A stretch of DNA of 64,000 nt from Strigamia acuminata (GCA_949358305.1 OX442323.1:4712001-4776000); one strand, 5' to 3'. Numbered from the stretch's first letter, positions 12,682-24,018 are shown. The notes: generated from the sequence alone by a model not told the origin. A program made the numbers and translations.

Positions 12682-15600
12682 TTACATGGGTGGATCGAAA
12701 TTGTCCAGTTTTAATATTTCGCACGTTGTCTGCCACAGTTTGAGTTGCGACGCACGCACCTTGGCCAATGCGTTCGGTTCCTTGATTTCGCAGTTGTCGA
12801 AGTATTTGCCGCCGATTCCTTCGAGTTCGGACGACGCTGCGATGTGCACGACTCCGTCGGCACCTTGTTCAGCCGTCTGGGAAAGGTCAGATTGAAATTA
12901 GCATCAATTTATAAAGCATTCTTTATGCAATTAATGACTTAAAAATTGGCATTTATGTGTTAATTAGATCAAAAAATAAGAAAAAAAATGCAAAAACTCT
13001 GGTTTAGGGCAGAAAAAGAGGCCGAAATGCTGTTTTAGGGCACTAAAAGAGGCCGAAATGCTGTTTTAGGGCAGAAAAAGAGGCCGAAATGCTGTTTTAG
13101 GGCAGAAAAAGAGGCCGAAATGCTGTTTTAGGGCACAATAAACACCTAAAAGGTTGATTTAGGGCACAATAAACACCTAAAAGGCTGTTTTAGGGCACAA
13201 TAAACACCTAAAAGGCTGTTTTAGGGCACAATAAACACCTAAAAGGCTGTTTTAGCGCACAATAAACACCTAAAAGGCTGTTTTAGGGCACAATAAACAC
13301 CTAAAAGGCTGTTTTAGCGCACAATAAACACCTAAAAGGCTGTTTTAGGGCACAATAAACACCTAAAAGGCTGTTTTAGCGCACAATAAACACCTAAAAG
13401 GCTGTTTTAGGGCACAATAAACACCTAAAAGGCTGTTTTAGGGCACAATAAACACCTAAAAGGCTGTTTTAGGGCACAATAAACACCTAAAAGGCTGTTT
13501 TAGCGCACAATAAACACCTAAAAGGCTGTTTTAGGGCACAATAAACACCTAAAAGGCTGTTTTAGCGCACAATAAACACCTAAAAGGCTGTTTTAGGGCA
13601 CAATAAACACCTAAAAGGCTGTTTTAGGGCACAATAAACACCTAAAAAGCTGTTTTAGCGCACAATAAACACCTAAAAGGCTGTTTTAGGACCTAATAAA
13701 GACCTCAATAGCTGTTTTATGACAGCAAAAAAGCCAAAAATGGCCGAAATGCTGTTTTAGAGCAGACTAAAGACCTAAAAGGTTGTTTTAGGGCAAAATT
13801 AAGACCAAAAAGGTTGTTTTAAGGCAAAATTAAGACCAAAAAGACTGTTTTAGGGCAGAATAAAGACCTAAAAGGCAGTTTTAGGGCAGAATACAGACCT
13901 AAAAGGCTGTTTTAGGGCAGAATAAAGACCTAAAAGGCTGTTTTAGGGCAGACTAAAGACCTAAAAGGCTGTTTTAGGGCAAAATTAAGACCTAAAACGA
14001 TGTTTTAGGGCAGAATAAAGACCTAAAAGGCTGTTTTAGGGCAAAATTTAGACCTAAAACGATGTTTTAGGGCAGAATAAAGACCTAAAAGGCTGTTTTA
14101 GGACAAAAAACGGCCAGAGAGTCAAAATGCCCTTTTATGCTTAAAAGGGTAGCAGGTGGTTGAATTACCTTAAAAAACAACCTCGCTATAAAAGAAAACG
14201 TATCGATAAGTGTATGTTGATACAAATTAGTGTCTATAATTCCCGGATGCACGGAATTAATGGTTACAAAGGCGTTTTTTTGGCTTAAATACTCTTGTAA
14301 GAGAATTGAGTGCATCACTTGAGCCAATTTTGATTGAGCATAACTTTCGTGCGGCGAGTAAAAATCCCTGGAAAGCAAAAGAAAAGAAAATTACAACAAT
14401 TTTTATTATTTTATTATTTAGAAGACAAAAGCAACAAACCTCGAATTTAAATCATGAAATTTCAAATGACCAGCATAATGACAACACGACGAAACATTAA
14501 CGATGCGACTTCTCGACGTTTCGTTCCCAGATTCCATCAAACGGGGAAGAAGAAGATAAGTGAGAAGGAAATGGCCCAAATAATTGGTATTGAACTGCGA
14601 TTCGATCCCATCTTGATTCACTTTGTATGGTCCGAACATGATTCCAGCTGGGGATAAAACAAATTCATACATTTGCCCGCTTTTTGTTGTGCTTTGTGTA
14701 GTTACCGTTGTTAATGAGCAGGTGTAAGGGCAGTTTCCGCTCAAGGAAATTGTCCGCAAACGTCTGAACCGATTCTGTGCAGCACATGTCGATTTGAAAA
14801 TACTCAACTGTCAAAAGAAAAGGATTTTTCTTTGAGTGTTTTGCTTTTTAGTGTACAAACATGACGTCATTTCCGTAATTTTCATGGAATAGACGACTAA
14901 AAGTGTACTAAAACCGGTTTATTAATTCAACCGGAGGTCGGAGAAATCTGAAAATACCTTAGGATACTAATATAGGTATGCTGAATTTAATGCCGTTGTC
15001 CGTTTGTCTCTAGCTGCGGTAGTTTTTGCGAAATCGTTGACGACGGACGGACGGACATGACCGTTTCATGAGACTTTCTAAACATCAGGTTTAGAAGTCT
15101 AAAAGTCCGCATCTCGAAATCCGTCGCTCGGATTTTGTTGAAATTTGGTTTGGGGGTTTCTAACATGGTTTCCTGACAGTTTCCAAACTTTTAGACACCT
15201 AGCTCTTGCGGTTTTGTTAGCTTTTGTTCCTCAAGATTTATTACATGCGATTAATTATTTATTAATGTTGTACGTTATTGATTCCGATGTCTTAAATTGA
15301 TTTAACGTTAATTTGTGTGTGGTTCAAATTAGACTTTGACCGATATCGATATTTTGCAGTATCGCCGATACCGATAATCGGCAACCGAATATTGGCCGAT
15401 ACCGATATCTGCGATTAATTATTTATTAATGTTGTACGTTATTGATTCCGATGTCTTTAATTGATTTAACGTTAATTTGTGTATGGTTCAAATTAGACTT
15501 TGACCGATATCGATATTTTGCAGTATCGCCGATACCGACATCTGCTCCGATATTAAAATTAAAATGTCTTAGATTTTCACCTTTTTTTGTGCCTAAATTC

Positions 15601-16487
15601 ATTTTTCTCTACAGGATTTTGTGGGAAAAAAAATTTTGTTTTGTGATTTTGGGAAATAGCAAACAGGATTTGATATGAATATTATGTGTTTCCAGATGTG
15701 GTTTCAGCTGCGTGTAAATAGACAAGCTGGTGATAAAGGATTACGTACTCAGAAAGTTTAATTACCCAGCCACATGTAAATTCATTTCTCTTTTTTTAAA
15801 GTTAAAGCTGGTTGTAGCTTTTAACATCACAAAACAAAAACACGAACACCTTGAACATGACTTTTTGAATGCAGTAGTGTTATAAATAATCCCAAGAGAC
15901 CCGAGAAATCGGTTCGTTATAACAAAAGTTCGTTATATAAAATTTTTTTAACATCGAGCCATTTATAACTATTTGTTGTAACAAAAAATTTGTTATATCG
16001 CAGTTCGTTATAACGAGATTCGACTGTATTATTATTATTTATTAATTTTTGTTTTATTTTACCTTTTCCGCTCGGAAATTCGTGTTTTAATTTCGATATA
16101 TTCCCATTATTTGGACTAGAAGCTGCTGTAAATTCAAAATAAATTTATTTGTTTATCTTGTTTAAATTGTTTTATTTTATTTTTACCAATTATGGTGTGG
16201 TAGCCGTGTGCTAATAACTGTCGCACGATTTCTAAGCCGATTCCGCGCGATCCTCCCGTTACGATCGCGACATTTCCGTGTCGGTTTTGTATACCTGTTT
16301 GTGGGAAGGAAATTAGCGACGGGTATTGTCCTGCGCGGAGACACTTGCCTGTTGGTTTCCGATGCTTACTGATGAGTTGTTGAAACAAAAAGAATGTTCC
16401 TGAGCCCCAGATTAGAATGAAATGCCATAGGAGATGTAAAAAGGCTGCGGGATTACTCCAATGACCCATGTTTTGATTCACCAGCAC
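12682..16487 (-). CDS. DHRSX: DHRSX-like short-chain dehydrogenase/reductase
   Basis: Five exons (16187-16487, 14706-14807, 14440-14647, 14169-14367, 12682-12876) with matching phases give 334 residues. Order: N-terminal hydrophobic anchor (about 15-38), Rossmann motif TGGSRGIG (77-84), LLINNAG, NYLGHFLLTYLLLPRL, the catalytic serine in IVNVSS, YAQSK (Tyr213, Lys217), VHPGIIDTNLYQH, and a C-terminal GIGGKYFDN segment. Spacing and the NTNYLGHFLLT and HESYAQSKLA wording fit DHRSX, a membrane-anchored enzyme of dolichol synthesis, better than WWOX or retinol dehydrogenases. About 20 residues expected after the second strand (cofactor loop and next helix) are absent between exons 1 and 2. The phases allow direct joining, but a phase-neutral exon between 14,808 and 16,186 may have escaped me. 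Confidence 0.87.
12965..14110. repeat. ~31-bp minisatellite in DHRSX intron 4
   Basis: From 13,130 to 13,690 about 18 copies of a 31-bp unit (CACAATAAACACCTAAAAGG then CTGTTTTAGGG) occur, with GGG/GCG alternation at one site. Before and after are related 25-31-bp variants (GAAAAAGAGGCCGAAATGCT; GCAGAATAAAGACCTAAAAG). The array lies inside an intron transcribed from the minus strand, where each unit reads CCTTTTAGGTGTTT. Confidence 0.95.
14970..15560. repeat. Dispersed repeats in DHRSX intron 1
   Basis: 14,995-15,230 carries GACGGACGGACGGACATGAC and CTAACATGGTTTCCTGACAG, shared with 26,820-26,890, 34,370-34,420 and 56,485-56,550. 15,280-15,400 and 15,410-15,550 are direct copies of each other (GTTGTACGTTATTGATTCCG onward). 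Both end in a palindrome-rich block, GACCGATATCGATATTTTGC, also present inverted at 6,750-6,815 in ITPA-2 intron 2. Confidence 0.75.
15885..16026. mobile_element. Tc1/mariner-like MITE fragment (GTTATAAC family)
   Basis: Repeated TTCGTTATAAC and CGTTATATCG strings, and a right end CGAGATTCGACTG followed by TA, match the MITE family seen whole at 32,883-33,001 and 21,757-22,286. The left inverted repeat is not evident. Confidence 0.65.
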
Positions 16488-16939
16488 TGATGATCATCTG
16501 CTTCGTGCTGGAATACTCGAGCAGACTATAAAGGTGGTTGATGTGTTCGATGACGCAATCCACCTGTTGGGTAAGGACAGAACGAATCGTAATGAATAAT
16601 TCCGACTTTTAATTTAGAAATATTTAATTAAACAATTTTAAATGACGCTAACATTATTTTATTAATTTTTGAAACAAATTATATACTCGGTGAAATGGCA
16701 TTTTTATTTTTTTAAAATTTTTATTCGCAATGATGTATCTGTCTGTGACTAGCTGTAATGGCGCCACGATTTAACCGTCGAGATTTACATGTTTATTATT
16801 GTTTTGAAACGATTTCACTGGCTTTTGTGCGTTAATTAATTAGTTTTTAATTCAATATTGTGTTTCCAGATGGTGTGTATGCATTAAAATTGTGAATAGA
16901 AGAATAGATTGATTATTTTGTTTGTTTTTTTGCAGATAA
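16488..16939. promoter_or_regulatory. Divergent intergenic region between DHRSX and the 511-residue gene
   Basis: Separates two divergent genes by about 450 bp and presumably holds both promoters. An acceptor (TTTTTGCAG, 16,935) lies just before the ATG at 16,940, so the rightward gene has at least one upstream non-coding exon in or beyond this interval. No TATA box or other motif was recognised. Confidence 0.45.
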
Positions 16940-19900
16940 ATGATGAATCACCAAACGTTTATCGCTCAAACCGAGAATAAATTGAATCTCACAATGCCAT
17001 TTCTGTCAAAAGAATTAATTACAAGCCGAGCCGAGGAAGAGTGGGTGAAATTTCAACGCAAACAAACGTATAAGCCGTTTTTATCCATTAAAATCCGCAC
17101 AATATTAACAAAAAATAAAATTAACCTAAATTTGCAGGCCAAAACAATCCAATAACATCAAAAAGGAAGGAAAACCTCCAGTAAAAAAACCCCAGAGGTG
17201 TTTTAAAGCTTATTTGCACATTAATTTAAATAAATTTATGTATTTTTTTTATTTTTTCAGACGTGTGTCAACATTCCGAGAAAAACTAAACACGCTTTCG
17301 TCGGATTTTGCACATTGTGAAACACCACAACCAAACACTGACGCACTTTTTGACACGGTTTACAATTTACGACCGAAAACTAGACCAAAAGCGAAGACTA
17401 ACGACGTCTACAATTTTATCGACGCCGAAAGCGACGTGATTCCGTCCACATTGCCGCCGTTAATGAGCAATGTTACTCCGACGAAGAAAAAGCATGTGCG
17501 AACGACTAGAAAACCTCAATCGGCTAAAACAGCGTCTAAAAATCAAAACAAAAACCGTGTACGGTTTGTCGACGATGTAAACGAGAAGGAAAATCGATTT
17601 GTTCCCATCGAAATATCGACGGAGCCGCCGAAAACCCAAAAAACGTCGAAAAAAGTGATCGACGAAGCGGTTTTGTCGCCGAAAATGGACGAAATAATCC
17701 CCGAGACTCAATTCTACGTCGATAAAAGCGAGGAACGACTGAAATCACCCGATTTGTCGAATAATTTAAGCGATAAACAGGTCGGGGTTGTTGCAGGAAG
17801 CGAGGACGACCAGGAGAGAGAAAAATACTTGAAGCCGTTGACCTTTGCCATTGAAAAATTGACCGAGAAATTGAAAATGCCAAACATGAACATGGGCGGA
17901 CGGAACAACAACATTTATTGGCAAATCACAATAACAAACCAAACGCCGGAAAGAAAACGGAAAACTTCCGTCGAAGAAAATGTCGTTTCGGAGGTTTTTG
18001 TCGAAAAAAGCGATTTTTCGCAGGTTTTGGTCGAACGAAACGATTTTTCGCAGGTTTTGGTCGCTCGAAACGATTTTTCGGAGGTTTTAGTCGAACAAAA
18101 CGATTTTTCGCAGGTTTTAGTCGAACAAAACGATTTTTCCTCGGATTTTCCGCAGGTTTTAGACGAACAAAACGATTTTTCGGAGGTTTTGGCGGAAGAA
18201 AATCGATTTTTCGACGATAAAACGGGAAAAGGCGAGATTTGTGGCGAGATTTTCGTGTCGGAACGTGAATTGGAGGATCCTTTTCGAGAAATCGGAGAGA
18301 AACTCGAGAAATTAGACAGAAGAAGTGCGAAAATCGGAGAGATAATGCGTCGCGTTGGGATTAAGACGGATCAGATTTGCGAGGAAATCGATTCGTGGCT
18401 GTCGGGATTGAGTGCGGAGCGTTTGGACGGGGATAGGCGCGGTGGAGTGAAGACTAAGGCGAAAATTAAAGTAAACAAATGGGTTTCTTACCTTGTTAAA
18501 CCTTGTTTACCATCCAATGTTAAACTCCAGCCTCGGTTTGGCTCGTGTGCCAAATTTATGGCTGGAGGATATTTGGTAACAATCACATGCTATTGGCGCA
18601 AAGGTTTCGCACCCTTGAGAAAGGTCAAAGCAACTGGAACACTCAATTTTTCTCCCCTAAGAAAATTGTTGTAAATACCGTGGACAATGTTGCCTTTCAC
18701 TGGTGACCCAAAAATTTTTTTTTTTATTTTGTTCACAATTTTTTCTCGATTTTTTCGTTTTTTCAAAATTTGTTATTTTTTATATTTTTTTTTTTACGTT
18801 TTTTCGATTGAAAAAAATTGAGAAAATTTTTTCTCAGTTTCTTCAATTTCTTTTTTCAATTTTTTCTCAATTTTTCTCGATTTTTTTTTCATTTTTTTCT
18901 CAATTTTTTCTCAATTTTTATCAATTTTTCCTCAATTTTTTTTCAATTTTTTTCAAATTTTTCTCAATTTTTTTCAAATTTTTCTCAATTTTTTTCAATT
19001 ATTTTCAATTTTACTCAAATTTTCTCAAATTTTTCTCAATTTTTCTCAATTTTTTCTCAATTTTACTCAAATTTTCTCAAATTTTTCTCAATTTTTTCTC
19101 AATTTTTTTCAATTTTTTCTCAATTTTTTTCAATTTTACCCAAATTTTCTCAAATTTTTCTCAATTTTTCTCAACTTTTATCAGTTTTATCAATTTTTTC
19201 TTACTTTTTTCATTTTTTTTCATATTTTCTTCTATTTTTCTATTTTTTTTTCAGGTTATCGAAAGAAAAGACGAAGATCATTCACATGAATGGGATTTCT
19301 TTGATGACGTGATGGAAAATAGGTTTAAAACAAACATTTTTATACATTTTTTTACTTTCGAGTATTTGAATACTCGACAAACCAACTGTTAAAATATTTG
19401 TTTTTCTCATTCCCAACTCGTATTTTTATTTAAAAATCAAACCCGGCCAACGAACCTCCATCTAGGTCATTTGCAGTTTGTCAGTCTGACGAAACGAAAC
19501 GACGACATTTTTCATTTCTCGTGAATTTCCCGAATTCTCCCGATAACAAATCTCGTTCTCCCCTCTCGAATCCTTAAAAAAAAGACGACTCTATCTGTTT
19601 AATCTCGTTTATTAGACAGTTTTCGGTGTAAACTAGTTAAAACTTGTGTTTGCGAGGTTCATTGTACATTATTGTGTACAGGATGTTGCCTCAAAAGGTA
19701 TTTGTTATCATTTGACCTGACCAATATTACACAAATGTCCTTGTTTGATGAGTTGACGATGATGAACCGAGGAACTAGTTTTCAATCTCCGTTGGGAGCC
19801 ATTTCCTCGTCACACGTTTTAACGACTAATTAAATTAATTATGAGAATTAATAAATATATTTTTTTTTCTCATCGTTTTTAGGACTTTATTTGCACTTCC

Positions 19901-19952
19901 GGAAAATCACGGCGTTCAGGACTTTTTGGAAGATGATGATGTTTTTATTTAG
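16940..19952 (+). CDS. Unrecognised 511-residue protein with RVxF and KEN motifs and a 10-residue repeat
   Basis: Five exons (16940-17067, 17138-17197, 17261-18470, 19255-19322, 19883-19952) join without a phase conflict to 512 codons. No fold is recognised and most of the chain looks disordered, Lys/Glu/Asp-rich. Visible features: NRVRFVDD, which fits the PP1-docking RVxF consensus, followed closely by a KEN box (NEKENRF); a tandem repeat around residues 300-375 with about eight units of the form DFSQVLVERN (30 bp each); a probable helix GEKLEKLDRRSAKIGEIMRR; and a conserved-looking C-terminus HEWDFFDDVMENRTLFALPE ending in DDDVFI. No signal or membrane segment. The combination suggests a cell-cycle-regulated nuclear or centrosomal scaffold, but that is inference. 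Exon 3 end was set at AAATTAAA|GTAAAC; reading through would add an unrelated tail. Confidence 0.72.
18471..19254. repeat. Intron 4 of the 511-residue gene: inserted segment plus TTTCTCAATTT low-complexity tract
   Basis: 18,480-18,715 is relatively GC-rich compared with the rest of the intron and reads through as a plausible but unsupported peptide; it may be a small inserted element. 18,716-19,250 is almost pure T with spaced CAA/CTC (TTTTTCTCAATTTTT), giving artificial Phe/Ser-rich open frames. Confidence 0.8.
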
Positions 19953-20635
19953 TTTTATTTTTTATGGTTCAGTTGCTTTTTTGTATGTGTTTTTTTTTTA
20001 TATGTATTTTGTTCGTGTATTTGGCATTAAATAAATTAATTTATAACAAGGATGATAGTTTTATTTAGGCTTATAAATTGCCATCTATCGAGAGTCGAGT
20101 TTATTAGAGTTATAGTTTTGATTCTTTACCACCAGAAGGCTCTATGTTCCGGTGGTTCAAAATGGCTGCGACTCAACTTGATGGTAAAATGGAGAAACAT
20201 TTAGTAAAAAAGCCCATTTGGTGGTCACTGAATCACTTTTTCATTCGTTTTTTTATTTATAGGCAGTGATTTATGTTGGACGAAGATAGAAAACAAGAAC
20301 AACTCATGAATTAGGCCTACAATGTAAGACAACGATTTTATTTTTAGCTTTTATTGTATTATTATATTTTATTATTATTATTTCAAAATGAAACATTAAT
20401 AATGTAACACAGAACGGTTTTATTTTATGTTTTAATTATATATTTCAAGATGAAACATGAAATTTGGCCGTTATAATGATCAAAACCGGTCCAGGATATC
20501 ATAATTTGCCGCTGGAATATAATTAATATTGAAAAAACTGACTAGATTTGCAAATATTTTATATCACTTTGGTTTACAAGCGTGAATAATAATAAATTAA
20601 ACAGCTAGTCGACCAATCGAGGTGCTATAACGTTG
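19953..20635. other. Intergenic, no gene seen
   Basis: AT-rich spacer. 20,470-20,620 is shared with 23,130-23,310 (GATTTGCAAATATTTTATATC), which is the 3' flank common to peptide genes 1 and 2. Confidence 0.6.
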
Positions 20636-20899
20636 TCATTCCCAAGCAAACTTGCTGCAATCACAGCCATCCGGGTACTTGCAACCACCGCTGAAAAACG
20701 ACTTGATGCGGCACCAATTCCACTTGGTACACTCAGCTGTGCATTTCCAGCTGAACTCCCCACCTTCCACTAAAAAAAAAGAAGGAAATTTATAAAATCT
20801 CGTTATTTATATTTGCTAATTAATTATTATTTTACCTTCAAGTGCGAAGCTCAATGCGACGACGAGAAAAATTGCCACGAGTAAAAATTTGGTGTTCAT
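20636..20899 (-). CDS. Secreted cysteine-rich peptide, copy 1
   Basis: Two exons (20836-20899, 20636-20769) split by a 66-bp intron encode 65 residues. Exon 1 is a clean signal peptide (MNTKFLLVAIFLVVALSFA). The mature part has six cysteines with spacing C-x3-C-x5-C-x9-C-x5-C-x-C and ends FAWE. It contains CTAECTKWNWCR. The final CxC after a CxxxC recalls CSalpha-beta defensin/toxin-like peptides, but the extra cysteine five residues after CxxxC does not fit their usual order. I therefore call it only a secreted cysteine-rich peptide, possibly antimicrobial or signalling. A TATAAA-like box (minus strand) lies about 48 bp upstream. It is the first of six related genes in the window. Confidence 0.85.
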
Positions 20900-21756
20900 C
20901 TCGAGTGGTTTGTTGTTGTCAATTAAACGTCGAATTAGCGGAGGAGTTTATATGTGTTTCGTTATCCGGTAGACTGATATGTTTTCCCCAGAATTATTGC
21001 TGAGTAGAAAAAAGATACAGCAATTTTTTGTCGTGATAAAAGGCAGGTATCAATTTTATCGCGTGTCGAAGTCTGTCCTATTATTTAATTCGTTTATTAT
21101 CTGTGGAAAGTAGCGGAAGCTGTGGTTTTTCCCATAGTCCTGCATGCTTGGAACTGCCATAGAAATGCTAATCTGTAATATAAATATCGTTTTGCAAGAT
21201 CCGCACTTTTAAAACTGATGTGTTTGCCAAACAAATAATTCAGTTTCAGGTATTTATTATTAGAAATAATAAATAACAAAGATTTGTTATTTATTTTTAT
21301 TTAGAAGTGCATTATTTTATTTATTTGTTTTTTTCTGACTATTTCTGGGAAGAAATATTTGTGTAGCGGGACATCCAAGTTGCTGGTTAAATTGTTGGTG
21401 ATAAGATACCTGTTAACAGTTTTTAATTATTTTTACTTAACACCCTGTTGGTGTTTGTGGATCACAAATGAGTCTTTCCCTTGTGGTGATACTTGAACTA
21501 TGAACCATGGATTACATGGACAGATATCTCTGTGTTATTTCGTATTGATTCGACATTCTGTGCGCTGATTGGATGACAGCAATCATGTGTCATGCATTGC
21601 TTGCCAACTAAGCTTGTTTGTTACCTGTTGTCATCCCAGAATACAGTGCGTCTATATATTATGTGGCACCATCGGTGGCAAAACACACTGAACGTGAGAT
21701 TGTTGCGGAGTCGTGATTTTATGACTAGTATTTATCGGTGGATGAAATTGTTAGTA

Positions 21757-22286
21757 CAGTGGAAAATCTTTATAACAAATTGCAAGGGACCCGAAAAATC
21801 GATTCGTTATGTCGAAATTTTTTAACAAGGTGTTCTATGGCCAGCCAGCCAAACCAGCCATTTTTAGGTATACGTTATATTGATACAGTGTAAGGTGCGT
21901 AGCCCGGACATAGCACCGTCCGGACAGCTGTGTGGGCTGGACAAGTTTGCCGGGGCCCGGACCCAACCAATAAGGAGCAATGCTAAATTTGCTCTTTGGT
22001 CTGGAATCCGGACAAAGCGATGCGTCCCGCATTGGGCAAAATCGGTGTGTAGTTCGGACAAAAACCAAAAATACCGATTTTCTTAGAAAACAAATCAGAA
22101 AAAAAATTAAAAACACTAAAATTTAAATACAAAATTAATTTATTGCATGTTAACAAGGGTTGGAAAAGGTTGGAAAAGGTACTGTTGCGCCATGTGCACG
22201 TGTTCACGAACGTAGACATGAGTTAACATATGTCAGCCTACACTGTAATTCGTTATATTGCGATTCGTTATAAAGAGTTTCGACTG
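21757..22286. mobile_element. Tc1/mariner-like MITE (outer) interrupted by a second MITE
   Basis: Left end TA|CAGTGGAAAATC, right end GAGTTTCGACTG|TA, with GTTATA-rich subterminal repeats at both sides. The middle (21,886-22,245) is a different element with its own TA duplication. Removing it leaves a MITE of about 170 bp like those at 25,328 and 32,883. Confidence 0.75.
21886..22245. mobile_element. 360-bp MITE with CAGTGTA termini, TA target
   Basis: Flanked by TA on both sides. Left terminus CAGTGTAAGGTGCGTAGCCC, right terminus (reverse complement) CAGTGTAGGCTGACA. The same family is at 56,630-56,817, where the uninterrupted site can be seen in the paralogous unit. Confidence 0.8.
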
Positions 22287-22469
22287 TAATCTTTTGAGTA
22301 AATTACACGTCGCGTCCGGGTGCTTTGAGTGTGAATGCTTCTGTCCTGTGTCCCGAATTGTTGTTGATTTAGATTTGTGTTGTTAAGACCTATTGCCTGC
22401 ACTCTTTATTAATACAGCAAAGGCAGAAAATTTCTTGTTATGATCCAAGGCAGGTATGAATTTTATCGC

Positions 22470-22995
22470 TTGTCTTCTACCATGTTCAGACCAAGCTTTT
22501 GGATCTCATCCGAAACTGCGGATCTATACTCTGACCCACCTTAAGAGACACACCACTAACACCAGTTCCTATTGGCCGAGCCCACAGGAAACTGTATCCG
22601 AGCCTATTTACTCCTTACTGTTGCCTGTATTATTCTACCAGGAAAAGTAGGTTTGTTGTGATTGTAATTACTTTGATTATTTTCGGTGTTTGAAAAGATG
22701 TAAATTGACTTATATGTAGTAATGAAATATTTTAAAAAGTCTGAAAGCAATGTGTTATGTTTTAACTTCTTCAAATTACATGATTGTTTAGTTCGTTAAA
22801 TTTATCGGTTGCTTTCTCCAGCTGGTTTTCAAATGTAAGATTGATTGTTATGTCTGGCCTACTTTTATGTAGCCCTACACCAGTGAATAGGCGGCCAATA
22901 GGAACTGGTGTTAGTGGTGTGTCTCTTAAGGTGGGTCAGAGTGTAGATCCAAGATTGGTGCGAACACTGAACTCTGTTCACGGATCTAGATCTGT
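22470..22995. repeat. Inverted repeat, ~90-bp arms
   Basis: Left arm at about 22,515-22,600 (GACCCACCTTAAGAGACACA, then ACACCAGTTCCTATTGGCCG) recurs in reverse complement at about 22,885-22,965. The loop is about 290 bp and AT-rich. Short flanking segments (GGATCTA) are also shared. It could be a foldback element or two copies of a TE end. Confidence 0.75.
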
Positions 22996-23319
22996 GTGCC
23001 CAACAACTCCGTTCGTCAATCGAGTTCCCTGTTTTTATTTTACCAGTGAACAGGGCTTCGCAGACTTGCTTCAAGATTTGGTTAATTTACGGTGATTTGC
23101 TTGATTTGCTGGAACGTTATATTTTGCAATTAAAATGATCAAAACCAGTCATGGAAATCCTGATTTATTGCTAAAATATAATTAATACTAAAAAAAACTC
23201 ACTAGATTTGCAGATATTTTATATCAGTGTAGTTTACAACTATTACAAGCATGAATAATAACTAAACATAACATTGAATAATTAAACAGCCAGTCCAACC
23301 AATCGAGATTCTAACGTTG

Positions 23320-23581
23320 TCATTCCCAAGCAAACTTGCCGCAATCACAGCCATCCGGGTACTTGCAGCCGCCGCCGAAAAACGACTTGACGCGGCACCA
23401 ATTCCACTTGGTACACTCAGCTGTGCATTTCCAGCTGATACTCGCACTTTCCACTGAAAAAAAGAAAAAAAATTATAAAATTTCGTTATTATATTTGCTA
23501 ATTAATTATTATTTTACCTTCAAGTGCGAAGCTCACTGCGACGACGAGAAAAATGGCCACGAGTAAAAATTTGGTGTTCAT
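23320..23581 (-). CDS. Secreted cysteine-rich peptide, copy 2
   Basis: Exons 23518-23581 and 23320-23453, 65 residues, same structure as copy 1. The signal peptide is nearly identical, with SVA in place of SFA-type residues near its end. The mature chain keeps C-x3-C-x5-C-x9-C-x5-C-x-C and CTAECTKWNWCR. Differences from copy 1 are few (for example VESASISW for VEGGEFSW) and conserve all cysteines, as expected for a functional duplicate. The upstream TATATAA-like box is at about 23,626-23,633. It arose with copy 1 by tandem duplication of a unit of about 2.65 kb. Confidence 0.85.
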
Positions 23582-23979
23582 CGCGAGTGGTTTGTTGTCA
23601 ATTAAACGTCGAATTAGCGGAGGTGATTATATACGTTTCGTTATCCGGTCGACTGATATGTTTTTCCCAGAATTATTTATATGTATAAAAAAAAAAAAAC
23701 AGCAATTCTTGTTATGATAAAAAGGCAGGTATCAATTTTATCGCGTATCTAAGTCAGTTGCAATCATTTAATTCTTTTATTATCTGCGGAAAGCACGCAA
23801 ACCTGTGGTTTTTCCCATCGAGTATCACTCTTTTACGGTCTTGCATGCTTGGAACTGTCATAGAAATGCTAATCTGCATTATAAATATTGTTTTGCAAGA
23901 TACTCACATTTAAAACTGATGTTTGCGAAACAAATAATTCAGATTCAGGTTTTTATTGTGGGAACCAGCAAAGATTTGC

Positions 23980-24018
<39 letters not shown>

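Larger units (their letters stand above)
20900..23319. other. Spacer between peptide genes 1 and 2: MITEs and an inverted repeat
   Basis: No coding region supported. 20,900-21,560 is the upstream half of the duplicated peptide unit (repeated at 23,582-24,240). The rest holds the 21,550-21,705 dispersed repeat, nested MITEs (21,757-22,286) and an inverted repeat (22,470-22,990). Confidence 0.65.

Noticed and set aside
15660-15740. Candidate missing DHRSX exon on the minus strand (after TTATCACCAG)
   Set aside because: In the required phase it meets a stop after about eight codons and no donor precedes it.
18703-19392. Plus-strand open frame of 229 codons, almost only Phe, Ser, Gln, Asn and Ile
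   Set aside because: Low-complexity T-rich intron; only its last part overlaps the real exon 19,255-19,322.
22784-23095. Plus-strand frame of 103 codons
   Set aside because: Mostly one arm of the 22.5-23.0 kb inverted repeat; no homology recognised and no splice context.
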